Positions 10,738 to 24,081 of a stretch of DNA of 64,000 nucleotides are shown here, one piece after another. Each line of letters starts with the position of its first letter. Positions within the stretch are counted from its first letter, which is position 1. The DNA is from Calamus simplicifolius. Taxonomy: Eukaryota > Streptophyta > Magnoliopsida > Arecales > Arecaceae. The position numbers and the translations under genes are program-made. A model generated the notes under the pieces. That model did not search any database. It saw nothing but the letters and a program-made list of their open reading frames with translations, and had not been told where the DNA came from. The DNA is taken from positions 2,652,718 to 2,716,717 of the forward strand of contig UESW01003900.1 of assembly GCA_900491605.1 (NCBI GenBank), in the 5' to 3' direction.

Positions 10738-11220
10738 AGCAGATGTGACATATCTTTTAATCCCATTCCCATAAGATGTTTGTTGAACGTCTTCTCAGGC
10801 AGCATCTTTGTGAACGGATCAGCCAGATTTTGTTCCAATGCTATCTTCATAACATTGACATCACCTCGATGCACGATCTCTCTGATGAGATGGTATTTCC
10901 TCTCGATATGCTTGCCCCTTTTATGGCTTCTGGGTTCTCTTGAATTAGCCACAGCACCACTATTATCATAGAATAATGTCAATGGCATATCCATTCCTGG
11001 AACAACTTCCAAGTCAGTATAGAACTTTTTAAGCCAAACTGATTCTTTAGCTGCTTCACAAGCCGCTATGTACTCAGCTTCCATGGTAGAATCAGCAATG
11101 CTAGATTGTTTGATACTTTTCAAACAACTGCTGCACCACCAAGTGTAAACACTGATCCAGATGTCGACCTTCGAGAATCTTTATCTGATTGAAAATCAGA
11201 ATCAGTGTATCCTAAGGGGT
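10734..11220 (-). pseudogene. Copia RNase H domain (decayed)
   Basis: The minus frame 11123-10734 contains SSIADSTMEAEYIAACEAAK, then WLKKF, FYDNSGAVAN, HKRGKHIERKYHLIRE and NLADPFTKMLP, the C-terminal RNase H of copia polyproteins. The preceding stretch (11220-11125) reads PLGYTDSDFQSDKDSRRSTS then GSVFTLGGAAVV, in another frame because of a one-base loss in the VWK codons. Together they form the end of the polyprotein, followed by the polypurine tract. Confidence 0.88.
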
Positions 11221-12330
11221 TCAGGTCTCCACCTGAATACACAAGCATATAATTTCTCGTCTCCGAAGATACTTGAGAATGTGCTTTACTGCCACCCAGT
11301 GCTCTATCCCAGGGTTTGACTGGAACCGACTAACAACTCCCACTGCATAGCAGATGTCTGGTCTAGTGCATAGCATAGCATACATTAGACTTCCAACTGT
11401 CGATGCATATGGAATCTGTCTCATGTCCTCTTCTTCTTGTGGTGTCTTAGGACACTGTTCTTTAGAGAGAACAATTCCATGTCGGTCGGAAGAAGACCCT
11501 TCTTGGAATTTTGCATCGAAAAATGAGCCAGCACCTTATCGATATAAGATGCCTGAGACAGTGCTAGGAGTTTGTTCTTCTATCCCTAATGATCTGGATA
11601 CCAAGAACATAACTCGCCTCTCCCAAATCTTTCATTTGAAATTGTTCGGCCAGCCATCTCTTTATGTTAGATAATATTTTCACATCATTACCAATGAGTA
11701 AGATATCATCTACATAAAGTACTAAGAAAACCACACTTTTTTCATTAATGAGCTTGTATACACAAGGTTCATCAATATTTTGCTCGAAGCCATAGGTTTT
11801 GATTGTTTCATCAAACCTAATGTTCCAAGACCTGGAGGCTTGTTTGAGTCCATAGATGGCTCTATTAAGCTTACAGACTTTCTGCTCCTGATCTTTAACA
11901 ATGAACCCCTCTGGTTGTTCCATATATATGGACTCCTCTAGATAGCCATTCAGAAAGGCTGTCTTGACGTCATCTGCCATATTTCGTAATCAAAACATGC
12001 AGCTATGGATAAGAGAATGCGGATGGACTTTAACATGGCAACTGGGGAGAAAGTCTCTTCATAATCAACTCCCTCCTTTAGGGTATAACCCTTTGCCACA
12101 AGTCTAGCTTTGAAGGTCTCTACCTTCCCATCCGCTCCTCTTTTCTTCTTGAAGATCCATTTACATCCAATGGGCCTGACATCTTCAGGTGGATCTACAA
12201 GTTCCCAGACAATATTGGAGTACATAGACTCCATTTCTTGGTTCATGGCTTCTAGCCATTTGTCCTTATCAGGATCATCCATCACATGCTGGTATGATGA
12301 TGGATCATCATCGTTGGTATCAGCTACCAT
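11221..12330 (-). pseudogene. Copia reverse transcriptase domain (decayed)
   Basis: The region spans three minus frames (12330-11950, 11980-11564, 11424-11221). Landmarks are WLEAMNQEMESM, GCKWIFKKKRGADGKVETFK, RLVAKGY, YEETFSPVA, AFLNGYLEE, GLKQASRSWN and the catalytic VLYVDDILLIGND (YVDD), then MYAMLCTRPDICYAVG. The catalytic aspartates are retained, but frameshifts near 11970 and between 11560 and 11424 break the frame. It copies the element RNA in living relatives; this copy cannot make a full enzyme. Confidence 0.9.
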
Positions 12331-12578
12331 AACATTTGCTTCGCTATCTGTCTATAGCGGGCTGGGGTTCTGATAACCCTCCCACTATGTCTAGGCACCA
12401 TAATATCCTGACTAGGAGCTGTGGTTTCTTCTTTCCTAATTTCAACAACTCTTGTTGATGGAGTGGTAATCTGATCTTTGAGCAACTCTTCGAGTACAAC
12501 TTTACTCCGAGGTTTGAATTTATGTATATAATCATTTTCAAGAAAAGTGGCATTTGTCAACACAAACACCTTCTTTTC

Positions 12579-13480
12579 TTATGGACTATAAAACAAACCT
12601 CCTCTAGTGCCCTTTGGGTAGCCAACGAATAGACACACTTCTGTTCGTGGTTCTAGCTTCCCAGATTTGTCCTTAAGAACATGAACTGGACACCCCCATA
12701 TGCGAAAATGATGTAAACTCGATTTTTGCCCATTCCACATCTCTAAGGGTGTCTTGGATAATTTAGATGGTACAACATTCAAAATGTGCATTGTCGTCTA
12801 TAAGGCGTATCCCCAAAATGATATCAGTAGTGAGGAATAACTAATCATTGATCTAATCATATCTAACAATGTCTGGTTCCTCCTTTCTGCAACACCATTT
12901 TGCTGTGGAGTTCTCGGAGCCGTGAGCTGTGAAACAATTCCATGCTCAATAAGGTAATCCTTGAATTCTATATCAAAGTATTCTCCACCTCGATCTGATC
13001 GCAGTGTTTTCAGTGATTTACCTAATTGTTTTTCAACTTCTGCTCGAAATTTTGAAACTTTCCAAAAGTCTCAGACTTTCTTTGCATTAGGTAAACGAAA
13101 CCATATCTTGAGTAATCATCAATGAAAGTGACAAAGTACTCATAACCACCTCTAGCTTGTACGTTGAATGGTCCACACACATCCAAATGTACTAGCTCTA
13201 GTGGTTCATTAGCCCTTTGGCCCTTTGCAAGAAAGGTCTTTTGGTCATTTTACCTTCTAAACAGGACTCACAGACAGGAAGAGTGCCAACACTTAGCTCT
13301 CATAGGACCATCCTTCACAAGTCTGTTTATCCTATCAAGGTTAATGTGACCAAGCCTAAGGTGCCAGAGATATGTTTCATTATCACTGTTTATTACCTTT
13401 TGTCTTTTGTTAGTCTTAGGATTAGCTACTTTAAACAGTTTGGTATTGTAAGAAACATTTTCATAAGGCGATAAAACATA
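12579..13480 (-). pseudogene. Copia integrase region (decayed)
   Basis: The minus frame 12791-12579 contains LSKTPLEMWNGQKSSLHHFR, IWGCPVHV and CLFVGYPKGTRGG, the C-terminal end of copia integrase. Upstream, across broken frames to about 13480, translations recall the integrase core (the retained words HNIFMKMFLTIPNC are near the finger, and EQHGIVSQLTAPRTPQQNGV is encoded around 12890-12945). No frame runs through. Integrase joins element DNA to the host chromosome. Confidence 0.75.
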
Positions 13481-13491
13481 TAACCCATCAA

Positions 13492-14074
13492 CTAAACATC
13501 CATGACAAATTTCAAGACCATTTCTTGAAACTGAAATAACATTTTCATTAAATGAAATTCCATAACATTGTTCATGAAGTTTAGAATTGAAATCAAATTT
13601 CTAGAAAAGTTTGGAATGAAATAAACATTATTCAGAATAAGAAATTTCTCTCCAAACGAAAGACGGGCTGTTCCAACTGCCTTGGCCGATACCGTAGCCC
13701 CATTGCCAACCCTCATTGTCAACTCACCATCAGAAAGCTCTCTTGAAGAACTAAGGAGTTGCATAGAAGAACAAACATGATTTGTTGCCCCTGAATCAAT
13801 TATCCAAGAGGAGGTATCAACCTCAACTAGACAAGCTTCAAGTACAAGTAAATCACATTTACTATTTTTTTTCTCTTTCATTTGGTTGGTGGCAACTTGC
13901 CACTTGTCATAATATTTTCTAACATTACGATCAGCAGCAAGGGTTGGCTCAGTGATACCAAATTTGATGTTCTTATTAGTCAAATATTGTCAAGATCAGA
14001 TTTCCATTTGGGATAGTTTCTTTAGTTAGGGTGTTACTAGAAAGAAGAGAAGTAATGGGATTGTTCAAAGCCAT
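13492..14074 (-). pseudogene. Copia gag start and aspartic protease, with gag internally deleted
   Basis: A start codon at 14074 opens MALNNPITSLLSSN, a typical copia gag N-terminus, then WKSDLDNI in a shifted frame. Within about 100 bases the sequence has moved to AADRNVRKYYDKWQVATNQM and then directly to SSWIIDSGATNHVCSSMQLL, the protease with its catalytic DSGA. Gag in this group is normally 250 or more residues with a CCHC zinc knuckle. Here nearly all of that, including the knuckle, is missing, so the copy has lost its capsid function. Confidence 0.8.
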
Positions 14075-15850
14075 TTTCTAAAAATTAGTCAAGATGAATG
14101 TTTATAAGTTTTTGGAATAGAGATTTCAAAAATAATTGAACAATTTAGGGAAAATACAAGAAAAACCCATATTCTATTCCCTCGATAATTCAACTAGACA
14201 TGTACAAGTCTGCCGCCGTAGGATAGGTCAGCTTGCACACTTAGTTAAACCGAGACTCTTCTCGATTAATAAGTATATTTCTAAAATAACTCTTATTTCA
14301 CACTTATTAACTACCGAATTTAAAAAGGTTTGGTCAAAGATATAATCAACACATTTGATCTCATATCTTTATGAGTAAGACCCACCATTTCAAATTTCTA
14401 GACTTAACCCAAGCGTGCCGCCGTAGGGTAGGTCAGGCTTGAAATACATCTAGAAATTCTATCCTAAGAGATCTAGCCTTGTTATTGAATTGAACGGACA
14501 CCCGTAGGGGGACGAAATCAAAAGCCTCGAGGCGCCGTTCAACTCTCACGGTGCTAAACCAATGGTGGAGACCAACAAATTTATTAATTACTCATTATTA
14601 AAGTGGGATTGTATTATTATATAAAGATAACATTTTATCTTTGTGAATTAAATTCAATAACCTTTAAATCTTGTCATCTCATGTAGATTTAATCTATGAA
14701 TTTAATTCTCAAGAATCGAATTCTTGTAAATATTTTAAGATAACTATTATCTTTTTAGAAATTAATATCAAAAAATTTTAATAATCATATTATTAAAATT
14801 TAATATCACATATTAACTTTTAAAATTGATTTCTATATAAAGAATCATATTCTTTTATTTATGAAATTAAATAGATTAGTCTTAGATTTAATAATCTCAT
14901 TATTAAATTAATATCATATATTAACTTAACCTAAGACTATTTTTAATTTCATAACTTTTTTTAAGAATCAAATTCTTAATATTATAATTCCAAACCACCC
15001 ATTTAAAAACCCTTTTAAATATATTTAGAATTATAATAATATTATCTTTGTTCATTAACTAAGACCCTATAAATAGGCATAATCATGATTAGTCAAATAG
15101 TCCTAATCAATAGTTTTATGATGCATAGGATGGGTATTTCTAATTTTATATGGCATGATAAAATTAACTCATCAAATAAATTATTTTATTTTAATGATCG
15201 TGGGCCATCTTATGGCCAAACTGTTTGGAGTGGACTTAGGCCCAATTTGCTTCAAAAACAAGTTTGGGATTTGTCCCAAACCATTTGGGATTTTTATAAT
15301 GATTTTATTCACGTACAACACAAACCAGTTTGGATTTTGACGTGATAAAATCTGTGATCAAATCGCAGATCCTTTTGGTTTCAAAAATTAATTCCCAATG
15401 TAGTAATTAATTAAATCAAATATTTCTTAGCAGCCTATTGTGCTCTCGGATCGCAGATAGTTGGTCAAACGCACCAAGGTACTACCAGTAGCCTCCCTTG
15501 CAGTGCGTCCCTAATATCCCTACCGTACATCCATTGGGAAAGAGATCGAGGTACTACCAGTAGCCTCTCTTGGATCACCCCTGGGTTGAAACACGATAGA
15601 AACCAAGAACATGATAAATCCATGCCCATAAATTCTTGGGATCTATATCCCATGCTCAACTTTTAAGCAAACAGTCACGGTAAAATAAATACCAAATATC
15701 AAATATTATGCATAAATATCAAATATTTATGCATACCAAATATCAAATATTTACATACCATCCATAACATGCATGCCTAATATCAAATATTATAAAACAT
15801 GTCAAATTATCACATATCAACATCATGACAATATTAATATTAGTGCATGA
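14075..15850 (-). other. Untranslated leader of the copia element
   Basis: This 1.8 kb AT-rich leader between PBS and gag has no open frames of note. It has repeated motifs: TGCCGCCGTAGG(G/A)TAGGTCAG at about 14210 and 14417, and AGGTACTACCAGTAGCCTC at about 15477 and 15550. Confidence 0.7.
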
Positions 15851-15864
15851 CCGCTCTGATACCA
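15851..15864 (-). other. Primer binding site (initiator tRNA-Met)
   Basis: On the minus strand TGGTATCAGAGCGG starts two bases after the 5' LTR. TGGTATCAGAGC complements the 3' end of plant initiator tRNA-Met. Confidence 0.92.
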
Positions 15865-15866
15865 GT

Positions 15867-17692
15867 TGTTGGTTTTCAAAAAATATATATATATATATAT
15901 ATATCATATATATGTGTAGCGGAAGCATGTGACCGTTTAACATGCATAAATTAAAATTGTCATATGAAAAGGAAAAATTATCATATAATTTTCTAAACAT
16001 AAAAACATACCGATATGTTGAGGTCTCGAAGGAATAGACGCGCCCTACTACCGGATTCGAAGCTATGGATGAAGAATCCCACGGTAGAGTTTACGGGCCA
16101 AGGTACTTCATAAAATACCTACAAATTAAAATGAAACCAGAGCCTTCTCACCTTCTCAAATCGAATTATGAGAGTTGGCTCACTCTTGATTTTCTATCGA
16201 ATTATGAGAGTGGGCTCACTCTTGATTTTCTTTCTCATTTCACAATAAGAGAGAAAAAGGATGAAAGAAACTTTCTTTCATTTTTTTTTATCTAAAAGTC
16301 ATCTTATACCATATTTATAGGCTCTAGGTGAATCAGAAATTTAATTTAGATAACGTTTATCTGTTACAACATTTAGATAACGTTTATCTATTACAACATT
16401 TAGATTCTTACAATATTTAGATAACGTTTATCGGTTACAACATTTAATTTTGATCGCATAGGAATAATTCTCAATGTCAACTCCTTAATCATATCAAAGA
16501 AAAAGTTTTTCTTATTTGCAACTAATTTACAAATAATATAAATTAAATATAATAATATCTAATAAATAAATTTATTATTTATTCTTAATATTCTTAATAA
16601 TCACATTATCAAAAATATCAAAAAAAATAAAATTTCTCTCTCTCCATCAACTCATAATATGCGCCACTTATAAGAGCAAAATTCTCTTGTGTGATGTTCC
16701 ATAATAACTTATTATAAAGTGAAAAAATAAATAATTAATCACATTAATTATTCAATCCAAGAGTATTCGATGCGATTAACCTAAGACGTTGTAGGGACCA
16801 TGGACCCATAATTTTAAGCTTCAATAAACTTGAATAAACTCAATTAAAACTCTTTAATTATTTATTCAGTTTATTAATCTAAAGTTATTCCATTAAAAAC
16901 TTGAGACTGTACTCTTAAAAATTACAGATTAATTTCCACTGATATAATAATTACTTGTTCAACCTCCATAATTAATTCATAATTAGAGCTAGGTGTAATA
17001 ACCGTTATACCCCTCTAATTTTCTCTTAAAGTACCATTGATTAACTAGTTAAATAGTTAATTTATGATCGAATCATAAATTGCACGCATAACTGTTTAGC
17101 CCCATAATCAACACTTAAGGAAACTAATTTTAAGCTTCTTTTCAAAAGCCATGGATTCATATCTTTAAATCACATTAGCCCAATGTGTTATTAAACCTAG
17201 TATTGGGCCCAATATCAAATAAGCTTTAACAAATAAATCAAAAGATCCAATAGCACAATCAAGGAGTCTGTGATTAAATCAGGATTAAGGTTGATTTAGA
17301 TATGATCATCTTGTGACATAAATTGAATTTTTTATAACGGCCTTAAATAAAGATTCAAATTATATCGGTCCAACCCTATATAATCTTATTATATATAATA
17401 CCTCCACTAAGTGTCTCTATACAATAATTCGGATAAAATTATCACATTCAGAATGTTCATGGACTGTATTGTGATTAGCGATAAAAGATTCTTACTTATC
17501 AATCACAGATATATTTAATATATTAACTATAATTTTAATCCTTTTGTATACATTATACTAAAATTACAGCCTTATAATATATTTTAAATTTTTATATAAT
17601 ATTTATTTTTTATATAAACAAAATAAGATTAAAAAATATAATTTTTATTAATTTAAAATTTAAAAAATATAAATACACCTGAGTTCAAGGGC
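15867..17692 (-). repeat. Copia 5' LTR (right copy, outer end truncated)
   Basis: It is homologous to 8845-10720 but ends at GAGTTCAAGGGC, losing the final ACTGTTCCTAACA present in the other copy. The next base starts sequence homologous to the 5' leader of the NDUFB8 locus. Confidence 0.9.
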
Positions 17693-17860
17693 TCCCATTT
17701 CCTTTCCTCCCGGAGAAGTAGAAGCAGTGAAAAGAGAAGAAGAAGAAATGACCGGGAGATCGAGAAGTGTGAGATCTCGGATCCGTCGCGAACTCGCAAT
17801 TCATCCATCGGACTCTTTTCTCACTCGCCTAGACGACAGACCACTGAGACGAGGACGACT
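17692..17860 (+). pseudogene. Partial duplicate of the NDUFB8 5' leader and exon 1 start
   Basis: TCCCATTTCCTTTCCTC, CGGAGAAGTAGAAGCAG and an ATG followed by ACCGGGAGATCGAGAAG recur about 169 bases downstream at the real exon 1 (leader from 17861, ATG at 17911). The copy diverges within about 12 codons and has no following exon. It sits exactly at the broken copia LTR edge. Confidence 0.75.
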
Positions 17861-18506
17861 CCCATTTCCTTTCCTCTCGGAGAAGTAGAAGCAGCGAGGG
17901 AGCAGAAGAAATGGCCGGGAGATTGAGCAGCGTAGGATCTCGGATCATGGGAGGCAACGGCGTGGTGGGGAGATCGCTGGCCTCCTCCCTCCGCACCCGC
18001 TCCGGCATGGGCCTCCCTGTGATATCGTCCCGATAAGCCCGTAATCCATTCCCCTCTCCATCTCTCCTCTTAATTTCTCCTCCTCTTCTTCTCTTCTCTC
18101 TCAGATTCAATTGGGAGGGAATAATTCTGAACCTTATACGACCCCTTTCATCCTTCTTCTTTTTGTGTTTGTTTCGTTATATTCTTGATTCAGGTTCGAG
18201 TTCACGACGAGCTGATTTGGGATAATGGCACCCCGTACCCGGAGCCCGGCGTAGATCGCATCGCCCCCACCATCGGGAAGGTATCGTCGATAATATGCTC
18301 GTTATTTCATTATCAGGATTCGATTCCTATTGCCCTTTTGTGTTTTCCATCAACATATTTGAATGGGTCATCGAATTTTTTTTGGGTCGAATTCTCTTTT
18401 GTTGCACCTAGTATGAAGCATTGGGGTGGCTCTGCGAGGCCTGGGCTTGTTCGCTACGCTCGGGTTGCTGGCCGTGTGGAATGACAAAGCGTCAAAGATT
18501 CCCTAT

Positions 18507-21500
18507 GTGTGCACCCTTTCATATTATTTGGAATTTAACACTAGCTGTTTCCATTTTGGTGTCAAATTTTACCTCTTTTAGACCACTCCATGTTATTCAT
18601 TCAAACAAGATTCAATGATGATGCACTCAACGATTTCCATCCGCCGAAATCAGAAGGATTATCTCGAATAAAAGAGAAAAAACAAAAGAAAGGAAATGTT
18701 GTTTAACATCTTTACTTGCCTCTGTTATAATGAATCTCTGAATGATTTACCTTCGCTTGAAGTACGTAACATTAACTTCCTTGCAGCATCAGCTAGCATC
18801 TTTTAAGAATATTCATATTCTTAATCTTTTTGAATGAATGTATCATCTACTAATACATTCCAACATGTTTGGCACACAAATTAGGCAGCGGAACCTCGCT
18901 GAATATTCCTACATTAGAATCCAATGCAATCCTTAAACAGCTCTAATTAATATTTTTAGCATGAGAATACAAGAATATTGTGTCCTCTATAGTTACCCCC
19001 AAAAGTGACCTTGCCATAGCTTTTTAGGTTTTAATTTTACCTTCAAGAATCCATGCAAATAGCAAATTCCTCTTCTTTGAAGATTCATCAGAATTTGAGT
19101 TAAAACATCTTTATAGATGAGGAGTCCTTTTCAACAACCTAGTAGAGATATTCATTCTAATGGTGCCTATATGTGCATCAAGCACACCGAACAACATCCT
19201 CCAAACAACTTATCTGACCTATTGTTCCTAGATTTTCGTATCACTTGCAGTAAACCAAACATTGCTGAAAATTGTTGTCCAAATAGTAATGCATTCAAGA
19301 AGGTTCAAATAGAATGTGGCTTCATCTTATAAAATATCTCATACTGCAAGATCAAGAGAACACCTGTAATAGATTTATGAACTGTGTCACATGACAATGT
19401 GATTAAACATATCTTCTGACTAGCTTCTCTCTTATTCCTCACTGCTTATCTCAAGTAGGTCCAAAGCAATCCCTCCCCACACGTGGGGGATGAGGATTAG
19501 GAACGTCTCTCAGACATGTCATTTTCTTTATGATTTAAAAAAGGACAACTTGTTGATATATAAGTTACCATAGATGATGTATCCTGTTCTTCTTCTTAAG
19601 TTTTGATAAAAGCCTATGACCTCAACATATAAAACTTGCTGATGATCCATGACTTTTCCATGAGACTATAATGCTGGTCTCAAACATGTTTGTTGCCCAT
19701 AATGAAATCAATACTTGAAGCAATTTGCTCAAGTCTCATAAGTGAAAAATTATAATCCATGATGAAAGACAACTTTAGGAAAAAAAAACATGATCCTGCC
19801 TTTAACAAAAAAGATAATCACATACTTTATTTTAAAGAATTTAGGAAATCAGAACAGACAAAATACAATCAATTAATCATCACATTACTTACTGTGGAAA
19901 AAACTAATTATAGATATACACAAAAGCTGTCCATCAGCTACCATCATCCCAGAGGCTCAATTCAGGATTTGATTGGGACAAGACTCAAGTCTAATTTAAG
20001 ATGATGTTTTATGTTTTATGTTTGGGAGTGGTATGGACATTCCACAAAGTGGGCCGAGCTTAGCTGGTGCTGTCCTTACCAGATCTTGCCTGCTTATCAG
20101 TAACATAGTTTTTAGCTCACTTGCTAATGTAGTGGTAGGTTCATTTGTTGTGATGGCAAAGTCTCTAGGTACACCTGGATTGGAGCTCGCATCATAACAT
20201 GTTGTATTTCTTAAATGTTATATGATCTAGGCCCATGTGATGACATGGAAGCAGGTTATGTATGTTTCTAGCACTGCTAGAAGCATTAGAAAGCATGCAA
20301 TTGTAATTGTGGGATAGTTGGTGATGCCTCCTAACTCTAACTGCATGGGGCTGTTTTCATGGAAATTGAAATTGAAGGAGTGGTAGGCTGTGAGCCTGTA
20401 ACTGCTTAGATGTGTCAGTACCTGCTATTCCCGTTGACTTGGAACTGGCTAAAGTTATGGTAGACTGAGAAGGCTGGTACTAGTCTTTCTATATGAGTAT
20501 CAAACAGAAATTGGTCATGTCCATTAATATAAATTAATTAAACATCAAATGAGAATGCCCAACTATGCTGGTAGGAACTGACTATTACATATCCCACAAA
20601 CCATAGGAAGCAAATCACGTTTTGTATCCCTTGACCAGCGTCAAAAAAATCTATATCTTCAATTTAAGATGTAGAACTTTCCAATTGATCTTTGTGCAAT
20701 AGCTAAGAAATATGCTATGAACTCTATATTGTTTCTTGTGACTTTGTAACCAATGTAAACTGATAGGCACCCTTTCTAGTTAAAAAAATAAAAATAAATG
20801 AAAAAATAAAAGGCATCGTTTCTTATTGTTTAAAAATATTCTTTTTCTTTCTAGTGTTCAATGCTTTATACTTTTGATGGTTGATAGAATATGATAGTTG
20901 AGCAATGTCAAGGGAGAGTTGCTTCTATGGAAATTCTTTGTCCACACTGTTTATAAAGCATGCTGTCTGTTACTGTTAATGGTCTGTTGTCTGAAAAATA
21001 GACTTGTTATTATGACATTATTTGAAAAAAGAGATATGCTCAATGCCTCTGTTGTGAATAACAGATCAAATTTAACTTATTGTGTGGTGATCCTTGTCGC
21101 TTCATCCATTGCCGCATTTAAAATGATCTACAACTCCGTTAGTTTATCTGAGCTTTTTATCATCTTGTTAATTTATGCTATGTTTAAAATCTAAAACTAA
21201 TACTGTTATACTCATACCTTGCCACTTTGGATCATGGTTATGTATGTATTGTACTGATCCAAACCATGTCCATCTTGTTATATCTGAAGCTCTAGAATAA
21301 AGTTATTTCTCTCTTATCAACCTTTGCATTCCAACTTAATTGTTCTCTAGCAATGCCTAGTAGATCCTTTTGTATTCAGCAATACTGTAACAATGGACAT
21401 GGTGATAAATACTTTGGATCTTTCCACGGCATCGAAGGATAAATTCATTAAGAGATCCTTGAAGAAGATCTCTCCTGCCTTCCTGTATTTATCCTGTGAC

Positions 21501-21930
21501 TTTGAGTTGGCCTAAACCAAACCTTGCTCTGCAAGCTGTTGCTATCTGACACCTAAAAAGCCATGATCTGTTAATTTCATCAGCATATATTAGCAGGGGA
21601 ACATTTCATCATGTGGCAATTTAATTCTCCATGTCTATAAACATGTGGGTTGCCTGTTCTACACAGGTCTACAAAAATTGCCTTTTCGCTTTCAAGAATG
21701 GTATATGTGCCATTGTGTTCTTTCAAGGAACCATGCTTTTCCTTTTGGCACGAACTTTCATACCACTAAAAGATTGAGTAGAATTTTCAGATGTAATGAT
21801 CTGTATTTGCCATAAATTAAAACATAGAAACAACATGTAAATAAATTAAGTATAACAGAAATACGCATGTTAAGATGAATATGTGGTAAAACTTTAAAGA
21901 TAGAATTAGAAATAAATATATAAGAGAAAT
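18507..21930. other. First part of NDUFB8 intron 3
   Basis: AT-rich intronic DNA with scattered short ORFs and no recognised domain. Confidence 0.4.
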
Positions 21931-21934
21931 GATA

Positions 21935-22230
21935 GAAGTAGTCTCAATTAAGATAAAATGAGAGAAAATCGATTACAGTGGTTTGGACATATACAACGAA
22001 GATCTTTAATGCTCTAGTTAGAAAGAGTGGTCTTTTAACAATCCATGGTAAGGATAGAGGTAGAGGTAGATCTAAACTAACATAGATAAAATAATTAAAA
22101 AAGATATAACTATTTAATTTGAATGTCGACTTAGTCCTGAATAGAGCAGGATGAAGGAAGCAAATTAATGTAGCCGATCCCATGTAGTTCGGAAAGGCTT
22201 AGATGAGTTGAGTTGAGTTGAATGATCTAT
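21935..22230 (+). mobile_element. RTE-type LINE 3' end fragment
   Basis: The plus translation reads MRENRLQWFGHIQRRSLNAL, then GRGRSK, and EANVADPM across small shifts. It is followed by CCATGTAGTTCGGAAAGGCT and the tail TTGAGTTGAGTTGAG. The RWFGH motif, the VADP end and a pentamer tail typify plant RTE non-LTR elements. Only the last 300 bases remain, inside NDUFB8 intron 3 in sense orientation. Confidence 0.7.
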
Positions 22231-24081
22231 GTTTGCCAGATCACCATGCCATATGGTCTTCTGATCCTGGATTTTGCAATAAAAGTGCGACAAACACGGC
22301 CAGAACTTATCTGCTCAACCCGACCTAACTGAATCTACTGAGTTCACAGGTTGGGTATGGTTCTAGCAAACCTTAGCTTCTAGTTGGTTAACTTAGATAT
22401 TCGCCCCAGGGTTTGAATTTTGATAGGTCATAACCTTTTAAAATCATTTTATAAAGTATTGTATAACATATTGAAGACTCTATAAACTATATATCCCAAG
22501 GCTAGTTTCCCAAGCTCATCTCCTCTTATGTTGCTTGGAACCTATGTATCTAATTCCTTGCCAGCCCACCCCCTTTCCCCCTGATCTTCTCTCCAAACTT
22601 GTCCTCCCTCTTCCTCCTTAATAACCTCCTCTTCCCTCTCATATGTTGTTCTGTCTACTCCTCCCCTTCCCCCTCCCCCCCCCCATTTCCCTTCCCGCTC
22701 TCCTTGTCTCCAGGTGCATGATGCTTGCTCCTCTCACTCCTCCTTGACTATCATTTGATGTCATCATTAGTCATCCCCATCATGTAGCCCACCAAGCATC
22801 ATTCCTGCCACTCATCACCCTGCTGATGAGCTATTTTCATGCCATTTGTTGCATTGCTGCCGGCCGTTAACACTGCCTGCCACTGGTTCTACTTTTCTGA
22901 TCTCCTTTCCCTTCTATTAATTTCTCTCCTCTCTTCTATGTTTGGTTTGGCTTAGCCTTTTTAACCGATCAGCATGTTTAGGTCTAGGCTTGTTGGTTGG
23001 TTGAATCAGGTTTGAGTCAGCTGTTTGGTTCATAATACTTAATAGTGGAGGCCAAGCCAACCCAAACCAAATGTGACCTGACCCAGTGCTCCCATAGCAC
23101 ATCTTATATTGTGTCTTGGGGCTAAGGACTTATTGGCGTGTTTCATCTTTTAAATAACCTTCATCATCCATTATTGGCTATCTCACCAGTGAATTCCAAT
23201 GATTGCTGACCTCCTGTCAAGTAAGTTTTTGCCTGGCTGGGATATTGGACGTCATATGTCATGTAGGACAGATATCCCTTAGTTATCCTATGTACTAGTG
23301 GGTTCCTGCTTGTAATTTTGGAAGACTCTAGTAAACCTTTCTTTATAGGCTGGAGCAGTCGCCAAGTTGGGCACAAGAACTTAAACAACAAATAGTAGTA
23401 TTATTACCATCTCTGGAAATAACACTCATACATAACAAAAAATTCTGCTGTGCACATCATGTTAATTTATAATTACATGTACTTATCCTTGGAGCTACAA
23501 GAACAATGAAAAGATCCAAGGGATCTGCTTTCTCCTCATCCGATAGTTTTGTCAAATTGTTTATATCATCTGATCTTCCTGTTTTTAGCTTTATATTTTC
23601 TTCTGACATTATGTTCTGCCTCCTTGTTAGATATATGATTTCCTGAATAAATTTCTTGTCCTGATTCAAGGCCATTAAAAAGCTCATCTGTGAGCAAAAT
23701 ATATGCCTTGAACTCAGAAGCCATCATTTCCTAGACTCAGTTCATCAAGCCTACATTTTATATTGCAAAAAGGTTTGCTAAAGTCCCACTTAATTAAAAA
23801 TTCAACTAATTTGGGTTCTTCTAAATCCTCAATTTCATTCATGCCACTGAAAATGTATGCATTTTGGGCACACTTAATGGGTGAGAAATTTTCAGAAATA
23901 TTAGTTTTGATTTTATGGACTTCTCATGATCTAAGTTATGATGAGAACAAATTTGTGATCACATTGCGTACTGCTCACTGGGCTAGAGGATATTATGATT
24001 GGGGAGTTTCCTAGCCAGCACCAGAAGTACTTAGTGGAGTTACGCTGAATTATATGCTGATGTTCTCTTTGTTACTTCCAG
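22231..24081. other. Last part of NDUFB8 intron 3
   Basis: A pyrimidine-rich stretch at about 22560-22740 has a C-run, and the rest is AT-rich. Short ORFs on both strands show no domain. Confidence 0.4.

Larger units (their letters stand above)
8845..17692 (-). mobile_element. Ty1/copia LTR retrotransposon (minus orientation, decayed)
   Basis: Two long direct repeats (8845-10720 and 15867-17692) flank an internal region with, in minus-strand order, PBS, gag remnant, protease, integrase, reverse transcriptase, RNase H and polypurine tract. Integrase before reverse transcriptase is the Ty1/copia order. The LTR starts TGTTAGGAACAGTGCCC and ends GAAAACCAACA when read on the minus strand. Numerous small indels between the two LTRs and frameshifts in every coding segment mean it is an old, non-autonomous copy. 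The right LTR lacks its outermost 13-14 bases where it meets the NDUFB8 locus, and no target duplication is visible. The whole element is about 8.85 kb. Confidence 0.92.

Noticed and set aside
22380..22430. GTTCGAATC-like words that could be a tRNA T-loop
   Set aside because: No paired A-box, acceptor stem or anticodon arm was found within range. No tRNA gene was seen anywhere in the window.
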